Below are positions 1 through 8,146 of a stretch of 41,090 nt of DNA, piece after piece; position 1 is the first letter of the stretch; each line of letters begins with the position of its first letter. Source of the stretch: Bacteroidales bacterium (GTDB lineage Bacteria; Bacteroidota; Bacteroidia; Bacteroidales; UBA10428); NCBI GenBank assembly GCA_016938235.1, contig JAFGVA010000124.1, positions 1-41,090 of the forward strand, written 5' to 3'. The notes beneath the pieces are model-generated. The model was not told the DNA's origin, made no database searches, and saw nothing but the letters and a program-made list of their open reading frames with translations. Made by a program: the position numbers and the translations under genes.

Positions 1-146
1 ATTATGCTAAGTCTGAATAATTTTTTTCCTATTTTAGTGGTATACTTTTCGTGATAATCTCTGGTATACTTCTTCTAATATTTAACAGGCACAGTGCTCA
101 ATTGCACAAATTTTGGATAACCACCTCGTAATAAAACCCTTTCTAT

Positions 147-169
147 GATTCAAGTTTTAAACTTGAATC
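147..169. repeat. Perfect palindrome, 11-bp arms
   Basis: GATTCAAGTTT (147-157) and AAACTTGAATC (159-169) are exact reverse complements around a single T. No T-tract follows, and no gene ends immediately before it in the window, so it is not an obvious terminator. It may be the end of an upstream gene's 3' structure or a small repeat element. Confidence 0.6.
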
Positions 170-221
170 AGCTAATGAAAATAGTTCTTTGCTATGGAGG
201 AAAAGCAATGTCTAATCAGGA

Positions 222-308
222 CATGGTCAGGTGTTGCAAGCATACACCAGCAAAGGGCATAATCTATATAGAACTTGGTCACGCGTTGCAAACGCGCGCC
301 AGCAAAGT
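222..308. repeat. Two diverged direct copies of a small hairpin repeat
   Basis: Copies at 222-256 and 274-308 share GGTC, GTTGCAA and the end CCAGCAAAG. The stem differs in a compensatory way: GTGT pairs with ACAC in the first copy and GCGT with GCGC in the second, so the pairing is kept while the bases change. This suggests a structured repeat element rather than chance similarity. Its function is unknown. Confidence 0.55.
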
Positions 309-393
309 GATTGAGTGATTGGATTGTTTAAGTAATTGGGTGATTGAGCGATTGTAAGTATCTCATATCCAGTAATTCTAAATTCTCACCTCT

Positions 394-442
394 CAATTCC
401 CAATTCCCAATTCTCAATTCCCAATGCTCAATTCTCAATTCC
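394..442. repeat. Heptanucleotide tandem array (CAATTCY x7)
   Basis: Seven uninterrupted 7-bp units read CAATTCC, CAATTCC, CAATTCT, CAATTCC, CAATGCT, CAATTCT, CAATTCC. The array lies between two other degenerate short-unit runs. A perfect 7-bp period argues for slippage or unit-based amplification. No gene lies inside it. Confidence 0.85.
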
Positions 443-531
443 AAAACTATTCATTCCTACATTCATAATTATACATTATACATTATAAATACCACATTGC
501 ACATTAAAATCTCTTTTGTACCTTAGTATCT

Positions 532-1215
532 ATGTGTTATACCATTGAAAAAAATCTTACCCGCGAACAACTGGAAAAAAGATTTCAGGGTGAATTTAAG
601 CCAAACAGGCCTTATAGTCCTGGTAAAAGAGTGTCGGCATTTACTTTACCCGAAGTGCCGGTAATATTGCAATCAGAAAGGTCGAAGATTGATTTATTAA
701 CCTGGGGTTTAATTCCTTTCTGGGCAAAAGACGCTGAAGTTGCAAATAACATGCGTACGATGACTTTCAATGCAAAGGCTGAAACACTAACAAAAAAAAC
801 CTCATTCAGACATACTATTGCCAGGCAGCGCTGCCTTGTTTTAACAAACGGTTTTTACGAATGGCAACACCGGGGGAAATTAAAAGCTCCCTACTTTATA
901 AGCCTGAAAAATGATATTGCCATGCCCATGGCTGGTCTGTCTGACAGTTGGACAAACCAAGAAACCGGAGAAGTGATTAACAGCTTTACAATAGTTACAA
1001 CGGCAGCTAATCCATTAATGGAACAAATTCATAATACAAAAAAAAGAATGCCGGTTATTTTCTTTCCGGAACAGGAAGAACTGTGGCTCGACAACCATAC
1101 CGATTCAGAACAAGCATTATTACTTTTAAAACAGTTTCCTGAAGAAGAAATGCTTGCTACTGAAATTCAGACAGAAAGTTCGAATAAAGAAACCCAAATC
1201 CGCCTGTTTGATTAG
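532..1215 (+). CDS. SRAP domain protein (YedK/HMCES family)
   Basis: The 227-residue protein matches the SOS response-associated peptidase family (YedK in E. coli, HMCES in animals). Members cross-link to abasic sites in single-stranded DNA through the N-terminal Cys2 and so protect them. Cys2 follows directly after the start Met, which fixes the start, because removal of Met must expose the Cys. The other expected residues are visible: Asn80 in TFNAKAET, Glu110 in NGFYEW and His167 ahead of KRMPVIF. Their spacing and the length agree with YedK (about 222 aa). The family motif MCGR is here MCYT. The gene stands alone and converges on the flavodoxin operon with 12 nt between it and a broken gene. 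It probably acts in the cytoplasm in DNA repair; no LexA-type box was recognised upstream. Confidence 0.93.
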   Translation: MCYTIEKNLTREQLEKRFQGEFKPNRPYSPGKRVSAFTLPEVPVILQSERSKIDLLTWGLIPFWAKDAEVANNMRTMTFNAKAETLTKKTSFRHTIARQRCLVLTNGFYEWQHRGKLKAPYFISLKNDIAMPMAGLSDSWTNQETGEVINSFTIVTTAANPLMEQIHNTKKRMPVIFFPEQEELWLDNHTDSEQALLLLKQFPEEEMLATEIQTESSNKETQIRLFD

Positions 1216-1227
1216 TAAGAATCCAGA

Positions 1228-1410
1228 TCAACTGCTTTCGTGTTCCAGCATTTCAGGAAAGTTTTTATTGGCATCAGAAGCTAAATCTATTGCCTCCTGA
1301 ATATCCTTAACAGCATTAGCTGAAAGATTGTAAATTTGAACTTTCTCCTATGAAAATAAATTTACAGTCAAGCCAATCAGCATAACTGCAAACACAAAAT
1401 TTCGAATCAT
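1228..1410 (-). pseudogene. Small secreted-protein gene with an in-frame TAG
   Basis: From ATG at 1410 the minus strand encodes a 20-residue hydrophobic signal-peptide-like segment ending in FS, then TAG (1348-1350). The same frame continues open for 39 more codons (EKVQIYNLSANAVKDIQEAI...) to TGA at 1228-1230. A single T-to-C change would restore FSQ-EKV, the usual shape of a Bacteroidetes signal-peptide end, giving a 60-residue exported protein. The ATG is only 10 nt after the flavodoxin stop, so it is the last member of that operon. The mature part looks like an amphipathic helix and was not recognised. It could be a true nonsense mutation, a sequencing error, or less likely read-through. 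The 20-codon upstream part alone would be a bare signal peptide. Confidence 0.6.
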
Positions 1411-1420
1411 AAACGAATGA

Positions 1421-1927
1421 TTAGTTAAATTCCTTTTTAAGCTGTGTGCACCAGTCTTCCACTCGTTTATTATTTTGTTTTGCCTGGTTTTCAAAATCGA
1501 GAGCCAGTCCACAAAATTTATCATTACGCAAGGCAGATGAACTTTCGAAGGTATACCCGTCAGCTGATGTGAATCCGACAATTTCTGCTCCCTGCTTCTC
1601 AAGAATTCCGGCCATAAGTCCAACAGCATCACAAAAATTCTCGGGATATCCCTTTTGATCTCCATTTCCATAGATGGCAATTTTTTTACCTTTTAAATCA
1701 AGATCCTCAATAGCAGGAACAAATTCATCCCAGTAATTTGGTAACTCACCATCGAACCAGGTCGGGCAACCTAAAATCAGATTATCGTATGCTGTAAACA
1801 TATCCTCAGTGACTTCTTCAGCGTCAATAGAGTCTATTTCCTTTTTATCAAAATTTTCAGCAATTTTTTTTGCTATTAATGCTGTTTTATTTGTTTTAAA
1901 ACTATAAAAAAGTCCTATTTTCTTCAT
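1421..1927 (-). CDS. fldA: Flavodoxin
   Basis: This 168-residue cytoplasmic electron carrier has the length of long-chain flavodoxins (about 169-175 aa). The N-terminus has the beta1/P-loop layout (KKIGLFYSFKTNKTALIAKKIAENF), although the usual TGNTE phosphate loop is changed to KTNKT. FMN-contacting loops follow in LGCPTWFDGELPNYWDEF (about residues 53-70) and YGNGDQKGYPENF (about 85-98). The C-terminal half has the typical GFTSADGYTF segment and a final helix. It is 20 nt downstream of the fused E1 gene on the same strand, so it is likely co-transcribed with E2 and E1. Flavodoxins replace ferredoxin when iron is short. What links it to an oxoacid dehydrogenase is not shown by the sequence. 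Confidence 0.9.
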   Translation of the reverse strand: MKKIGLFYSFKTNKTALIAKKIAENFDKKEIDSIDAEEVTEDMFTAYDNLILGCPTWFDGELPNYWDEFVPAIEDLDLKGKKIAIYGNGDQKGYPENFCDAVGLMAGILEKQGAEIVGFTSADGYTFESSSALRNDKFCGLALDFENQAKQNNKRVEDWCTQLKKEFN

Positions 1928-1947
1928 TACCTGATTATCATTAAAAA

Positions 1948-4005
1948 TTAATATGCAATTAAATCAATCATTGCTTTTTCTATCTTTTCGGCATTCGGCA
2001 GAATAGCTTTTTCAAGTATCCTGTTGAAGCCAACCGGAGTAAAAGTTGATCCAATCCTGCGTACCGGTCCGTCAAGGTATTCAAACGCTTTCTCGTTAAT
2101 GGTTGATGCAACCTCACCACCAAAACCGGCAAACACCTTATCTTCATGAACTATTAAAGCTTTTCCGGTTTTCTTAACAGAGCTTAATATTGCTTCTTCA
2201 TCAAGTGGCAAAAGCGATCTTAAATCTATCACCTCAATATCAAAGTTCTTTTCTTTTGCAAGCTTATTTGCAGCTTCCAGACACATGTGGGTAGTATTAC
2301 CATAAGTAAACACCGAAAGATCTTTACCTTCTCTCCGGGTCCTGGCTTTACCAAAAGGAACTTCAAAATCATCAGGAACAGGAGTAGCAGCAATTGGTGC
2401 CTGGTACAAAGCTTTTGGTTCCATAAATACTGTTAATCCACGTGAGCGCATGGAAGTTCTTAACAGTCCGGCTGCATCGTCAGCAAACGATGGATAAACA
2501 ATCCTGCATCCAGGTAAACTTGTAAGAGCAGCCTCGATATTTTGTGAATGATACAGACCACCACCAATATAACCACCAGACGCCAGTCTTACAGTTATAT
2601 TTGGCGAAAACTGACCTTTAGAGCGCCAGTAATCATGTGTTGTTTCAACAAACTGTTCCATTGCCGGCCAGAAATAATCGGCAAATTCGGCTCCTTCAAC
2701 AACCAACCTTATTTTATCGCTAAATCGTGACATGCCGTTAGCAGTACCCATAATAAAATCTTCGGCAATCGGTGCATTGAACACACGACCAACACCAAAT
2801 TCCTGTTGCATACCCTTCGAAACGTTGAATATTCCGCCTTTCTCTTTATTGGCAATATCCTGTCCCCAGATATAAGTATCGGGATTATGCCGAAACTCGG
2901 CTTTTAAGGTATCGTTTATACCCTCAATAAGCTTTTTCTTTTCACCTTCTAATTGGTGAGTACCATCGGGATATTTTTCTGAAACATAGGGTTCAGCAAT
3001 TACAAAATCGAAAATTGAATCGGGTGAAGGATCTGGTGCTGCAAGGCCTTTTTTATGTGCAGCTTTAACCTCTGCCTTAACTTCCTCATCAATTTCAGCA
3101 ATTTCTTCCTCTGACAAACGATTGTATCTGGTAAGCAGTCTTTGGAACTTTGCTAAGGGATCGTATTCTCTTGTATACTGAAGCTCATTGTCGTCGCGAT
3201 ACAGTTCGTGCTTGTCGGAATTCGAATGTGAGTGCAATCGCACACAATTAGCATGTACAATTACCGGCATCTGGTTTTCAATGGCCCAAGCCTTTGCTTC
3301 AGACATGGCATTCATTGAATCAAAAACATCTTTACCGTTACAATGAATAATACGCAGGTTTTTAAGTCCGCTGTAATTGTTCGCCGCTTTACGGTTTGCT
3401 GTCTGATCTTTCTTCGGTACCGAAATACCATAACCATTGTCCTGGAAAACAAATACTACAGGCAATTTTTCATTTGATGCCCCGTTAATAGCTTCAAAAA
3501 CATAACCTTCGGAAGTTGAAGATTCGCCCTGACTGCTTATAACAACACCATTTTGTTTATACCTGTTAAAAGCTCTACCTGTTCCTGTTGCGTGTAATGT
3601 ATGATTGCCGGTACAGGAGGACACATTATGAATATTGAATTCAGGCTTGGCAAAGTGATTGGACATATGCCGTCCGCCACCAGCTACATCGGTGTCTTTT
3701 GAAATGCCATTGTAAATGATTTCTTCTGCGGTTAAACCTGCCGATAAAGTTGTTAACAGATCTCTATAATAAGGATAGAGATGATCTGTTTTTTTATCAA
3801 ATACCTGTCCGATAGCCAGCTGAATACCATCGTGTCCGGCATAGGGAGCATGATACGACCAACCTATGGCCTGTTTGAGGTAATTTGGAGCCCGGTTGTC
3901 TAATGCACGCCCCAGTGCCATAAGATGATACCACTTTTTAAGTATTTCTTTATCTGTCTTTTTTATTCCGAATTTTATCTCTACAGGAATATCTGTATAT
4001 GCCAT
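1948..4005 (-). CDS. 2-oxoacid dehydrogenase E1, fused alpha and beta subunits
   Basis: The 685-residue protein carries E1-alpha (about residues 1-340) joined to E1-beta (about 350-685) of a thiamine-diphosphate-dependent 2-oxoacid dehydrogenase of the branched-chain/pyruvate type. E1 decarboxylates the oxoacid and passes the acyl group to lipoyl-E2. In the alpha half the ThDP/Mg segment is SSQGESSTSEGYVFEAINGAS...NGYGIS; the canonical GDG reads GES. The beta half shows the VVEGAEFADYFWPAMEQF and GGYIGGGLYHSQNIEAAL regions. Separate subunits are the rule in most bacteria, and a fused chain is common in Bacteroidetes. The E2 gene is 23 nt upstream and flavodoxin 20 nt downstream. No E3 is in the window, so a shared dihydrolipoamide dehydrogenase must come from elsewhere. 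Substrate (branched-chain oxoacids versus pyruvate) cannot be decided. Confidence 0.9.
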   Translation of the reverse strand: MAYTDIPVEIKFGIKKTDKEILKKWYHLMALGRALDNRAPNYLKQAIGWSYHAPYAGHDGIQLAIGQVFDKKTDHLYPYYRDLLTTLSAGLTAEEIIYNGISKDTDVAGGGRHMSNHFAKPEFNIHNVSSCTGNHTLHATGTGRAFNRYKQNGVVISSQGESSTSEGYVFEAINGASNEKLPVVFVFQDNGYGISVPKKDQTANRKAANNYSGLKNLRIIHCNGKDVFDSMNAMSEAKAWAIENQMPVIVHANCVRLHSHSNSDKHELYRDDNELQYTREYDPLAKFQRLLTRYNRLSEEEIAEIDEEVKAEVKAAHKKGLAAPDPSPDSIFDFVIAEPYVSEKYPDGTHQLEGEKKKLIEGINDTLKAEFRHNPDTYIWGQDIANKEKGGIFNVSKGMQQEFGVGRVFNAPIAEDFIMGTANGMSRFSDKIRLVVEGAEFADYFWPAMEQFVETTHDYWRSKGQFSPNITVRLASGGYIGGGLYHSQNIEAALTSLPGCRIVYPSFADDAAGLLRTSMRSRGLTVFMEPKALYQAPIAATPVPDDFEVPFGKARTRREGKDLSVFTYGNTTHMCLEAANKLAKEKNFDIEVIDLRSLLPLDEEAILSSVKKTGKALIVHEDKVFAGFGGEVASTINEKAFEYLDGPVRRIGSTFTPVGFNRILEKAILPNAEKIEKAMIDLIAY

Positions 4006-4028
4006 ATTTCTATCTTTTTTCTTTACAA

Positions 4029-5324
4029 TTAAACAGCACGGTTCATATCAAATTGCTCTAACGAGTCGGCCAGGTATTTAAGAAAACCGCCAGCCAAAGC
4101 ACCATCGATAATCCGATGGTCATAAGTTAATGCCAGTATCATTTTATGCCTTATTGCAATTACATCTCCGGTTGGAGTTTCAATAACTGCGGGTTTTTTC
4201 TCTATTGTACCGGTTGCGAGAATAGCTGCCTGTGGCTGATTTATTATCGGCGTACCAGTGAGGTTTCCAAAAGAACCAAAATTCGATATGGTGAATGTTC
4301 CTCCCTGAATATCATCAGGATTAAGTTTGTTGTTTCTTGCATCGTTTGCAAGTTTGTTCATATCAACAGTTACACCAATCAGGCTTTTCTGGTCGGCATT
4401 TTTAACTACCGGAACTATTAGATTACCCGATGGTAAAGCCACTGCAATACCCACATTCACATTTTTGCGAAGAATGATGTTCTCACCATCAACCGAAGCA
4501 TTAATTCCGGGGTATTTCTTCAGGCTTTTTGCTACTGCCTCGATAAAAATCGGCATGAAAGTAAGCTTTTGTCCTTCGCGCTTCAGAAACTCCTCTTTCA
4601 CTTTATTTCTCCAAAGAACAATATTGGTTAAATCCGCTTCGATGAAATTTGTAACGTGGGGTGATACCTGTTTTGACATCACCATGTGATCGGCTATCAG
4701 CTTACGCATGCGATCCATTTTCACTATTTCATCACCGGCTGAAGCTGTAACCGAAGGAGCCTGAACAGTTTTAGCTTGTATTGGCTGTGCAGCAGCTTGT
4801 TGTGAGCCGCTTCTCTTGTTATCGATATAGTCAAGAATATCTTCTTTCTTTACCCGGTTATTGTGTCCCGTGCCCTGAATAGAATTAAGCTCATTTTGTG
4901 AAATTCCCTCTCTGGCTGCTATGCTTTTTACCAAAGGTGAATAGAATCTTCCGGAATCTGAAGAATATTCTTTTACCTGTTTTTTTTCTGTGGCTGAAGG
5001 TTCCTTAACTGCCGGTTCCTCTTTCTTTGAGTCTTTTGTTTCTTCTTTTGCTTTTTCGGATGGTTCAGCACCTGCTCCCTCGCCTTCTAAATCAATAACT
5101 GCAATAACTTCGCCAACGGGCACCAAAGCTCCCTCTTCAAATAATACCTTAGCTAAAACACCATCAACAGGAGAGGGTATTTCTGAATCGACCTTATCTG
5201 TGGCTATCTCTAATAATACATCTTCTTCTTCAATGGTATCTCCCACTGATTTAAACCACTTGGTAATTGTCGCTTCCTGTATACTTTCGCCCATCTTTGG
5301 CATAAGAATATCGAATGTCGCCAT
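4029..5324 (-). CDS. 2-oxoacid dehydrogenase E2, dihydrolipoamide acyltransferase
   Basis: The 431-residue core enzyme transfers the acyl group from E1 to CoA. An N-terminal lipoyl domain (1-80) has the lipoylated Lys44 in EIATDKVDSEIPSP. A charged Lys/Glu-rich linker follows, then the peripheral-subunit-binding domain (about 130-170, YSPLVKSIAAREGISQNELN). A second linker leads into the catalytic domain (about 200-431) with His403 and Asp407 in TYDHRIIDG. It is the first gene of the minus-strand operon E2-E1-flavodoxin-small gene. A promoter of Bacteroidetes type lies about 105 nt upstream. The single lipoyl domain is normal for branched-chain-type E2. Confidence 0.94.
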   Translation of the reverse strand: MATFDILMPKMGESIQEATITKWFKSVGDTIEEEDVLLEIATDKVDSEIPSPVDGVLAKVLFEEGALVPVGEVIAVIDLEGEGAGAEPSEKAKEETKDSKKEEPAVKEPSATEKKQVKEYSSDSGRFYSPLVKSIAAREGISQNELNSIQGTGHNNRVKKEDILDYIDNKRSGSQQAAAQPIQAKTVQAPSVTASAGDEIVKMDRMRKLIADHMVMSKQVSPHVTNFIEADLTNIVLWRNKVKEEFLKREGQKLTFMPIFIEAVAKSLKKYPGINASVDGENIILRKNVNVGIAVALPSGNLIVPVVKNADQKSLIGVTVDMNKLANDARNNKLNPDDIQGGTFTISNFGSFGNLTGTPIINQPQAAILATGTIEKKPAVIETPTGDVIAIRHKMILALTYDHRIIDGALAGGFLKYLADSLEQFDMNRAV

Positions 5325-5427
5325 ATTTACTATTTTAACTTAAATTTTATCTTTTGCTTATATTCTCAAATAACAGAACTTACAAATAAATGTTCATCAA
5401 GAACAGTCAGCAGAGCATATCTCTACT

Positions 5428-5458
5428 CAAATTTACTAAGCCACTAAATGTAAACCAA
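5428..5458 (-). promoter_or_regulatory. Bacteroidetes-type promoter for the E2-E1-flavodoxin operon
   Basis: On the minus strand, TTG (5458-5456), 20 nt, then TAAATTTG (5435-5428) matches the TTTG/TAnnTTTG consensus of the Bacteroidetes primary sigma factor, with a perfect -7 element. It lies between the terminator of the upstream gene and the E2 start at 5324, leaving a leader of roughly 100 nt. Confidence 0.55.
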
Positions 5459-5480
5459 GAGTAAAACCAAAAGAAATGTA

Positions 5481-5507
5481 AAAAAACTCCCAAAATGGGA
5501 GTTTTTT
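5481..5507 (-). terminator. Rho-independent terminator, bidirectional shape
   Basis: AAAAAACTCCCA (5481-5492) and TGGGAGTTTTTT (5496-5507) form a 12-bp stem with a 3-nt loop and a T-run on either strand. It follows the stop of the T9SS-secreted protein gene by 4 nt, so it terminates that gene. Confidence 0.85.
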
Positions 5508-5511
5508 GATA

Positions 5512-8019
5512 TTATTGAATTACAGACACTTTAATAGTTTCTGAAACATCTGCATTAGTTAGGGTAATAATAAAAATGCCGGGATCGAGTGTCAGATGTA
5601 AATTTGTATTTAAAATTGCAGCATTATATACTACCCTTCCATCAAGCCTTGTGACGATGATATGTGATAACCCTTCAGAAGGTAAATCCAAGAAAACATG
5701 ACCATCAGTAGAGGGATTTGGGTAAATATGAATAGATTTTCTTAACTCTTGCGGATTATCTACCTTACTTATTTGAGGTTCTCCGATAGCTTCAATGGTT
5801 TCCTCACCCATCAGGTAGTTTATACTGGAAATATAGTTGTTACCAGAAATTGTTACTTCGTGAGTTGAAGTTTGCGGTAAACCTGGCTCTTCTATAATTA
5901 TCAGGTAATCACCATCTTCAATGTTATAGAAACTAAACATACCATTATCATCTGTTTCGGTAATGGCAACGATATCATACTCACTCTTCTTCTTCCCGGT
6001 AACTAAAGTAGCTTTTGATTGTGGACGAGGCTTATTCTCTGTTGACTTAAAAACATCCTCTTCATCTAATTCATTCACGAAACCCTCTAATATGCAATTT
6101 CCTGTGTTTTGAGGCAATTCACGGGCAAAGATATAAAGGTTAGCAACTGTTGCTTCTTTTACTTCTATCCTGGCTGCCTCTTCCCAATGAGCCATCGCCG
6201 GAAAATACACCGGAGCAAACTGTTTGCCATCATTTTCTTCAGGGAATGCATGCAATATATAAATACCATAAGGAACATCAGAAAAAAGAAACCTGCCATC
6301 ATCTCTTATTTTTACTGAATCGGCTATAATACAGTTTTGGTACATTGCATATCCCAGCAGCTTAACATATCCACCCGCAATGGTAAAGCCATCATCATCG
6401 ATTACAGTACCTGAAACCTGTGAAACACTACCATATTTCACATAAAAATTACCATCGGTTATTAATTCGCCTAAGTTTACACCACCTAATGAAGCGTTTT
6501 CTCCATAAAAATGGCCTGAAATAAATACATTACTGAAATTATCAACACCAAGAGAATAGATATCGATATTGTTTAAATCTTCATCTTCGTGGCTAAATAT
6601 AAAATCAACTACACCCGTATTGCTTATCCTTCCGAAAAAGTCAATCTGCAAACCTGTTAATTGTTCAACCGGCCATTCACCAAAAGAAAAGCCACTATAA
6701 GTGTTTCCATAGAAATATATATTCCCATATCTATCCTGAATTGCGTCTTTAAAGTATATATCCGATAAATTTTCTGCGGAAAGAAGCGGAGTCGATTTGA
6801 AGGAATAAACATTTTTATCTATTTGAAAAGCATAAAACCCCAGATAAGTGGAGAAGTATTTTCCCATAAGAAGAATATCTGAGCTGTCATTCGTCATTAA
6901 TGTTGCTTCATTCTCATAATCTGACACATACGGCAGGTTAGTATTTAGATTCTGATCCCAGATCGACTGCATATCAGCATTGTAATTAGATAAAAGCAAA
7001 TCGTAACTACCCACCGAAGAAAATGTTGAACCATTCAATCCTAATGCTGTTGATTGAAACAATACAGAAAAAACGGGGGCTCCATCATGGTCAATTGTCA
7101 TCGATTCCGGAATTATGGTTCCATCACCTGTGCACCTATTTGCCCAATCAGCGTATCCTTTACTGTTGAATCTGGCAAAAAAAGCATTCTGAACACCTGT
7201 ATTATAAACAACAGAATCGCCAAACCAGTATTTATTTGTACCACTAACTGTTCCCATAGCAAAAATGCTTCCGCCCGATCCTGTTTTCATTGCTTTCAAC
7301 TGAATACTGCCAACTGTATCCTTTTCAAATACGGGCTTACAGCTATTTAGCCATTCTTCATTACCATCAGGAGAGTACTTTGCCAAAAACATAAGCTGTT
7401 CCGTTTTCAAACCTACAATTGTTGTATCGGCAAAAGTTAGCTTCTCACCTGCAAAATTACCTCCAAGAGCAAGTGCTCCGGCTTCATCAAGAATGAGGCT
7501 TTCAATAGTCACATTTGAGTAATCACCAGCTGGGTTTATTGTATTCACCCACATTAAAAAACCATTTTTAGAAAACTTAGCCACAACCTGGTTTTGGCCA
7601 TCTGCCTTTAATCCGGTAATTATTCTTGAAGCTATATGTATTTCCGGTATATAGGGGGTATTAAAGCTTACAACTAACTCACCCTTTTGGTTAAATGCAG
7701 CTTGTTGAAGGTTAAAATAACTTCCTTCCTGCAAACCTATAATAGGATGCAAATAAACCAAATCGCCATTCGGCCTTGTTTTAAGAACAAATATTCCGCC
7801 TCCTTCCTGCCCCGGAGTGCCTACTATAATTTGGTTAAGATACCTCATGGTATCATAAAAAGAACCAATAAAATAGGAATTACCAATGGTATCGGTAAAT
7901 GCAAATTCAATACTTTCGCTTGAACCTGTTTTTGCATATTTAAACTTTGTATTCTGGGCGCTAAGATTAAAGCCTGATAAAATTAGTATGACAGCAAGGA
8001 GTATGTATCGTGTTTTCAT
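5512..8019 (-). CDS. Large T9SS-secreted protein with SBBP-like repeats
   Basis: The 835-residue protein has a clear signal peptide (residues 1-22, ending SAQ). Residues about 25-530 are repetitive and beta-rich: units of the form 'GNSYFIGSFYDT', 'VVAKFSKNGFLMW' and 'YGNIYFYGNTYSG' resemble SBBP beta-propeller repeats. Two regions that resemble carboxypeptidase-regulatory/prealbumin folds follow (about 533-620 and 637-715). The last 75-80 residues contain IYPNPSTDGHVFLDLP and end in a beta-strand, the form of a T9SS type A sorting domain, so it is probably exported and attached to or released from the cell surface. No catalytic motif was seen. It is transcribed alone. Two TAnnTTTG-like -7 boxes lie upstream (8053-8060 and 8072-8079), neither with a well-spaced TTTG. 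Function unknown; adhesion or a surface scaffold is possible. Confidence 0.85.
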   Translation of the reverse strand: MKTRYILLAVILILSGFNLSAQNTKFKYAKTGSSESIEFAFTDTIGNSYFIGSFYDTMRYLNQIIVGTPGQEGGGIFVLKTRPNGDLVYLHPIIGLQEGSYFNLQQAAFNQKGELVVSFNTPYIPEIHIASRIITGLKADGQNQVVAKFSKNGFLMWVNTINPAGDYSNVTIESLILDEAGALALGGNFAGEKLTFADTTIVGLKTEQLMFLAKYSPDGNEEWLNSCKPVFEKDTVGSIQLKAMKTGSGGSIFAMGTVSGTNKYWFGDSVVYNTGVQNAFFARFNSKGYADWANRCTGDGTIIPESMTIDHDGAPVFSVLFQSTALGLNGSTFSSVGSYDLLLSNYNADMQSIWDQNLNTNLPYVSDYENEATLMTNDSSDILLMGKYFSTYLGFYAFQIDKNVYSFKSTPLLSAENLSDIYFKDAIQDRYGNIYFYGNTYSGFSFGEWPVEQLTGLQIDFFGRISNTGVVDFIFSHEDEDLNNIDIYSLGVDNFSNVFISGHFYGENASLGGVNLGELITDGNFYVKYGSVSQVSGTVIDDDGFTIAGGYVKLLGYAMYQNCIIADSVKIRDDGRFLFSDVPYGIYILHAFPEENDGKQFAPVYFPAMAHWEEAARIEVKEATVANLYIFARELPQNTGNCILEGFVNELDEEDVFKSTENKPRPQSKATLVTGKKKSEYDIVAITETDDNGMFSFYNIEDGDYLIIIEEPGLPQTSTHEVTISGNNYISSINYLMGEETIEAIGEPQISKVDNPQELRKSIHIYPNPSTDGHVFLDLPSEGLSHIIVTRLDGRVVYNAAILNTNLHLTLDPGIFIITLTNADVSETIKVSVIQ

Positions 8020-8146
8020 GGCTGGAGTATTTTTTTTTTAAACGAATTGTGTCAAAAATAGTTACCTGGCTCAAAGTTAAATTAGTAAAAACCAGATAAA
8101 AAACTGACAATTGTTGAATAATTGCAGTTAGATTTTTCAAATAAAT

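Larger units (their letters stand above)
1..531. other. Non-coding left flank made of small repeats
   Basis: No credible gene was found in this stretch. It contains an 11-bp-arm palindrome (147-169), two related hairpin-forming copies (222-256 and 274-308), a run of degenerate GTGATTGA-like units (about 305-357), seven copies of a 7-bp unit (394-442) and a short ATACATT-like run (about 470-490). A 60-codon open frame at 344-526 is only a translation of the repeat DNA. Just before it the sequence GGTATACTT occurs twice (about 39 and 63). Confidence 0.75.

Noticed and set aside
394-442. Possible CRISPR array
   Set aside because: The units are 7 bp with no spacers, and no cas genes are present.
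344-526. Open frame of 60 codons rich in NSQ repeats
   Set aside because: It is a translation of the heptamer array and neighbouring repeat DNA; the codons simply follow the 7-bp period.
1348-1680. 110-codon minus-strand open frame
   Set aside because: Most of it overlaps the flavodoxin gene out of frame. Only its last 20 codons are meaningful, as the signal peptide of the broken small gene.
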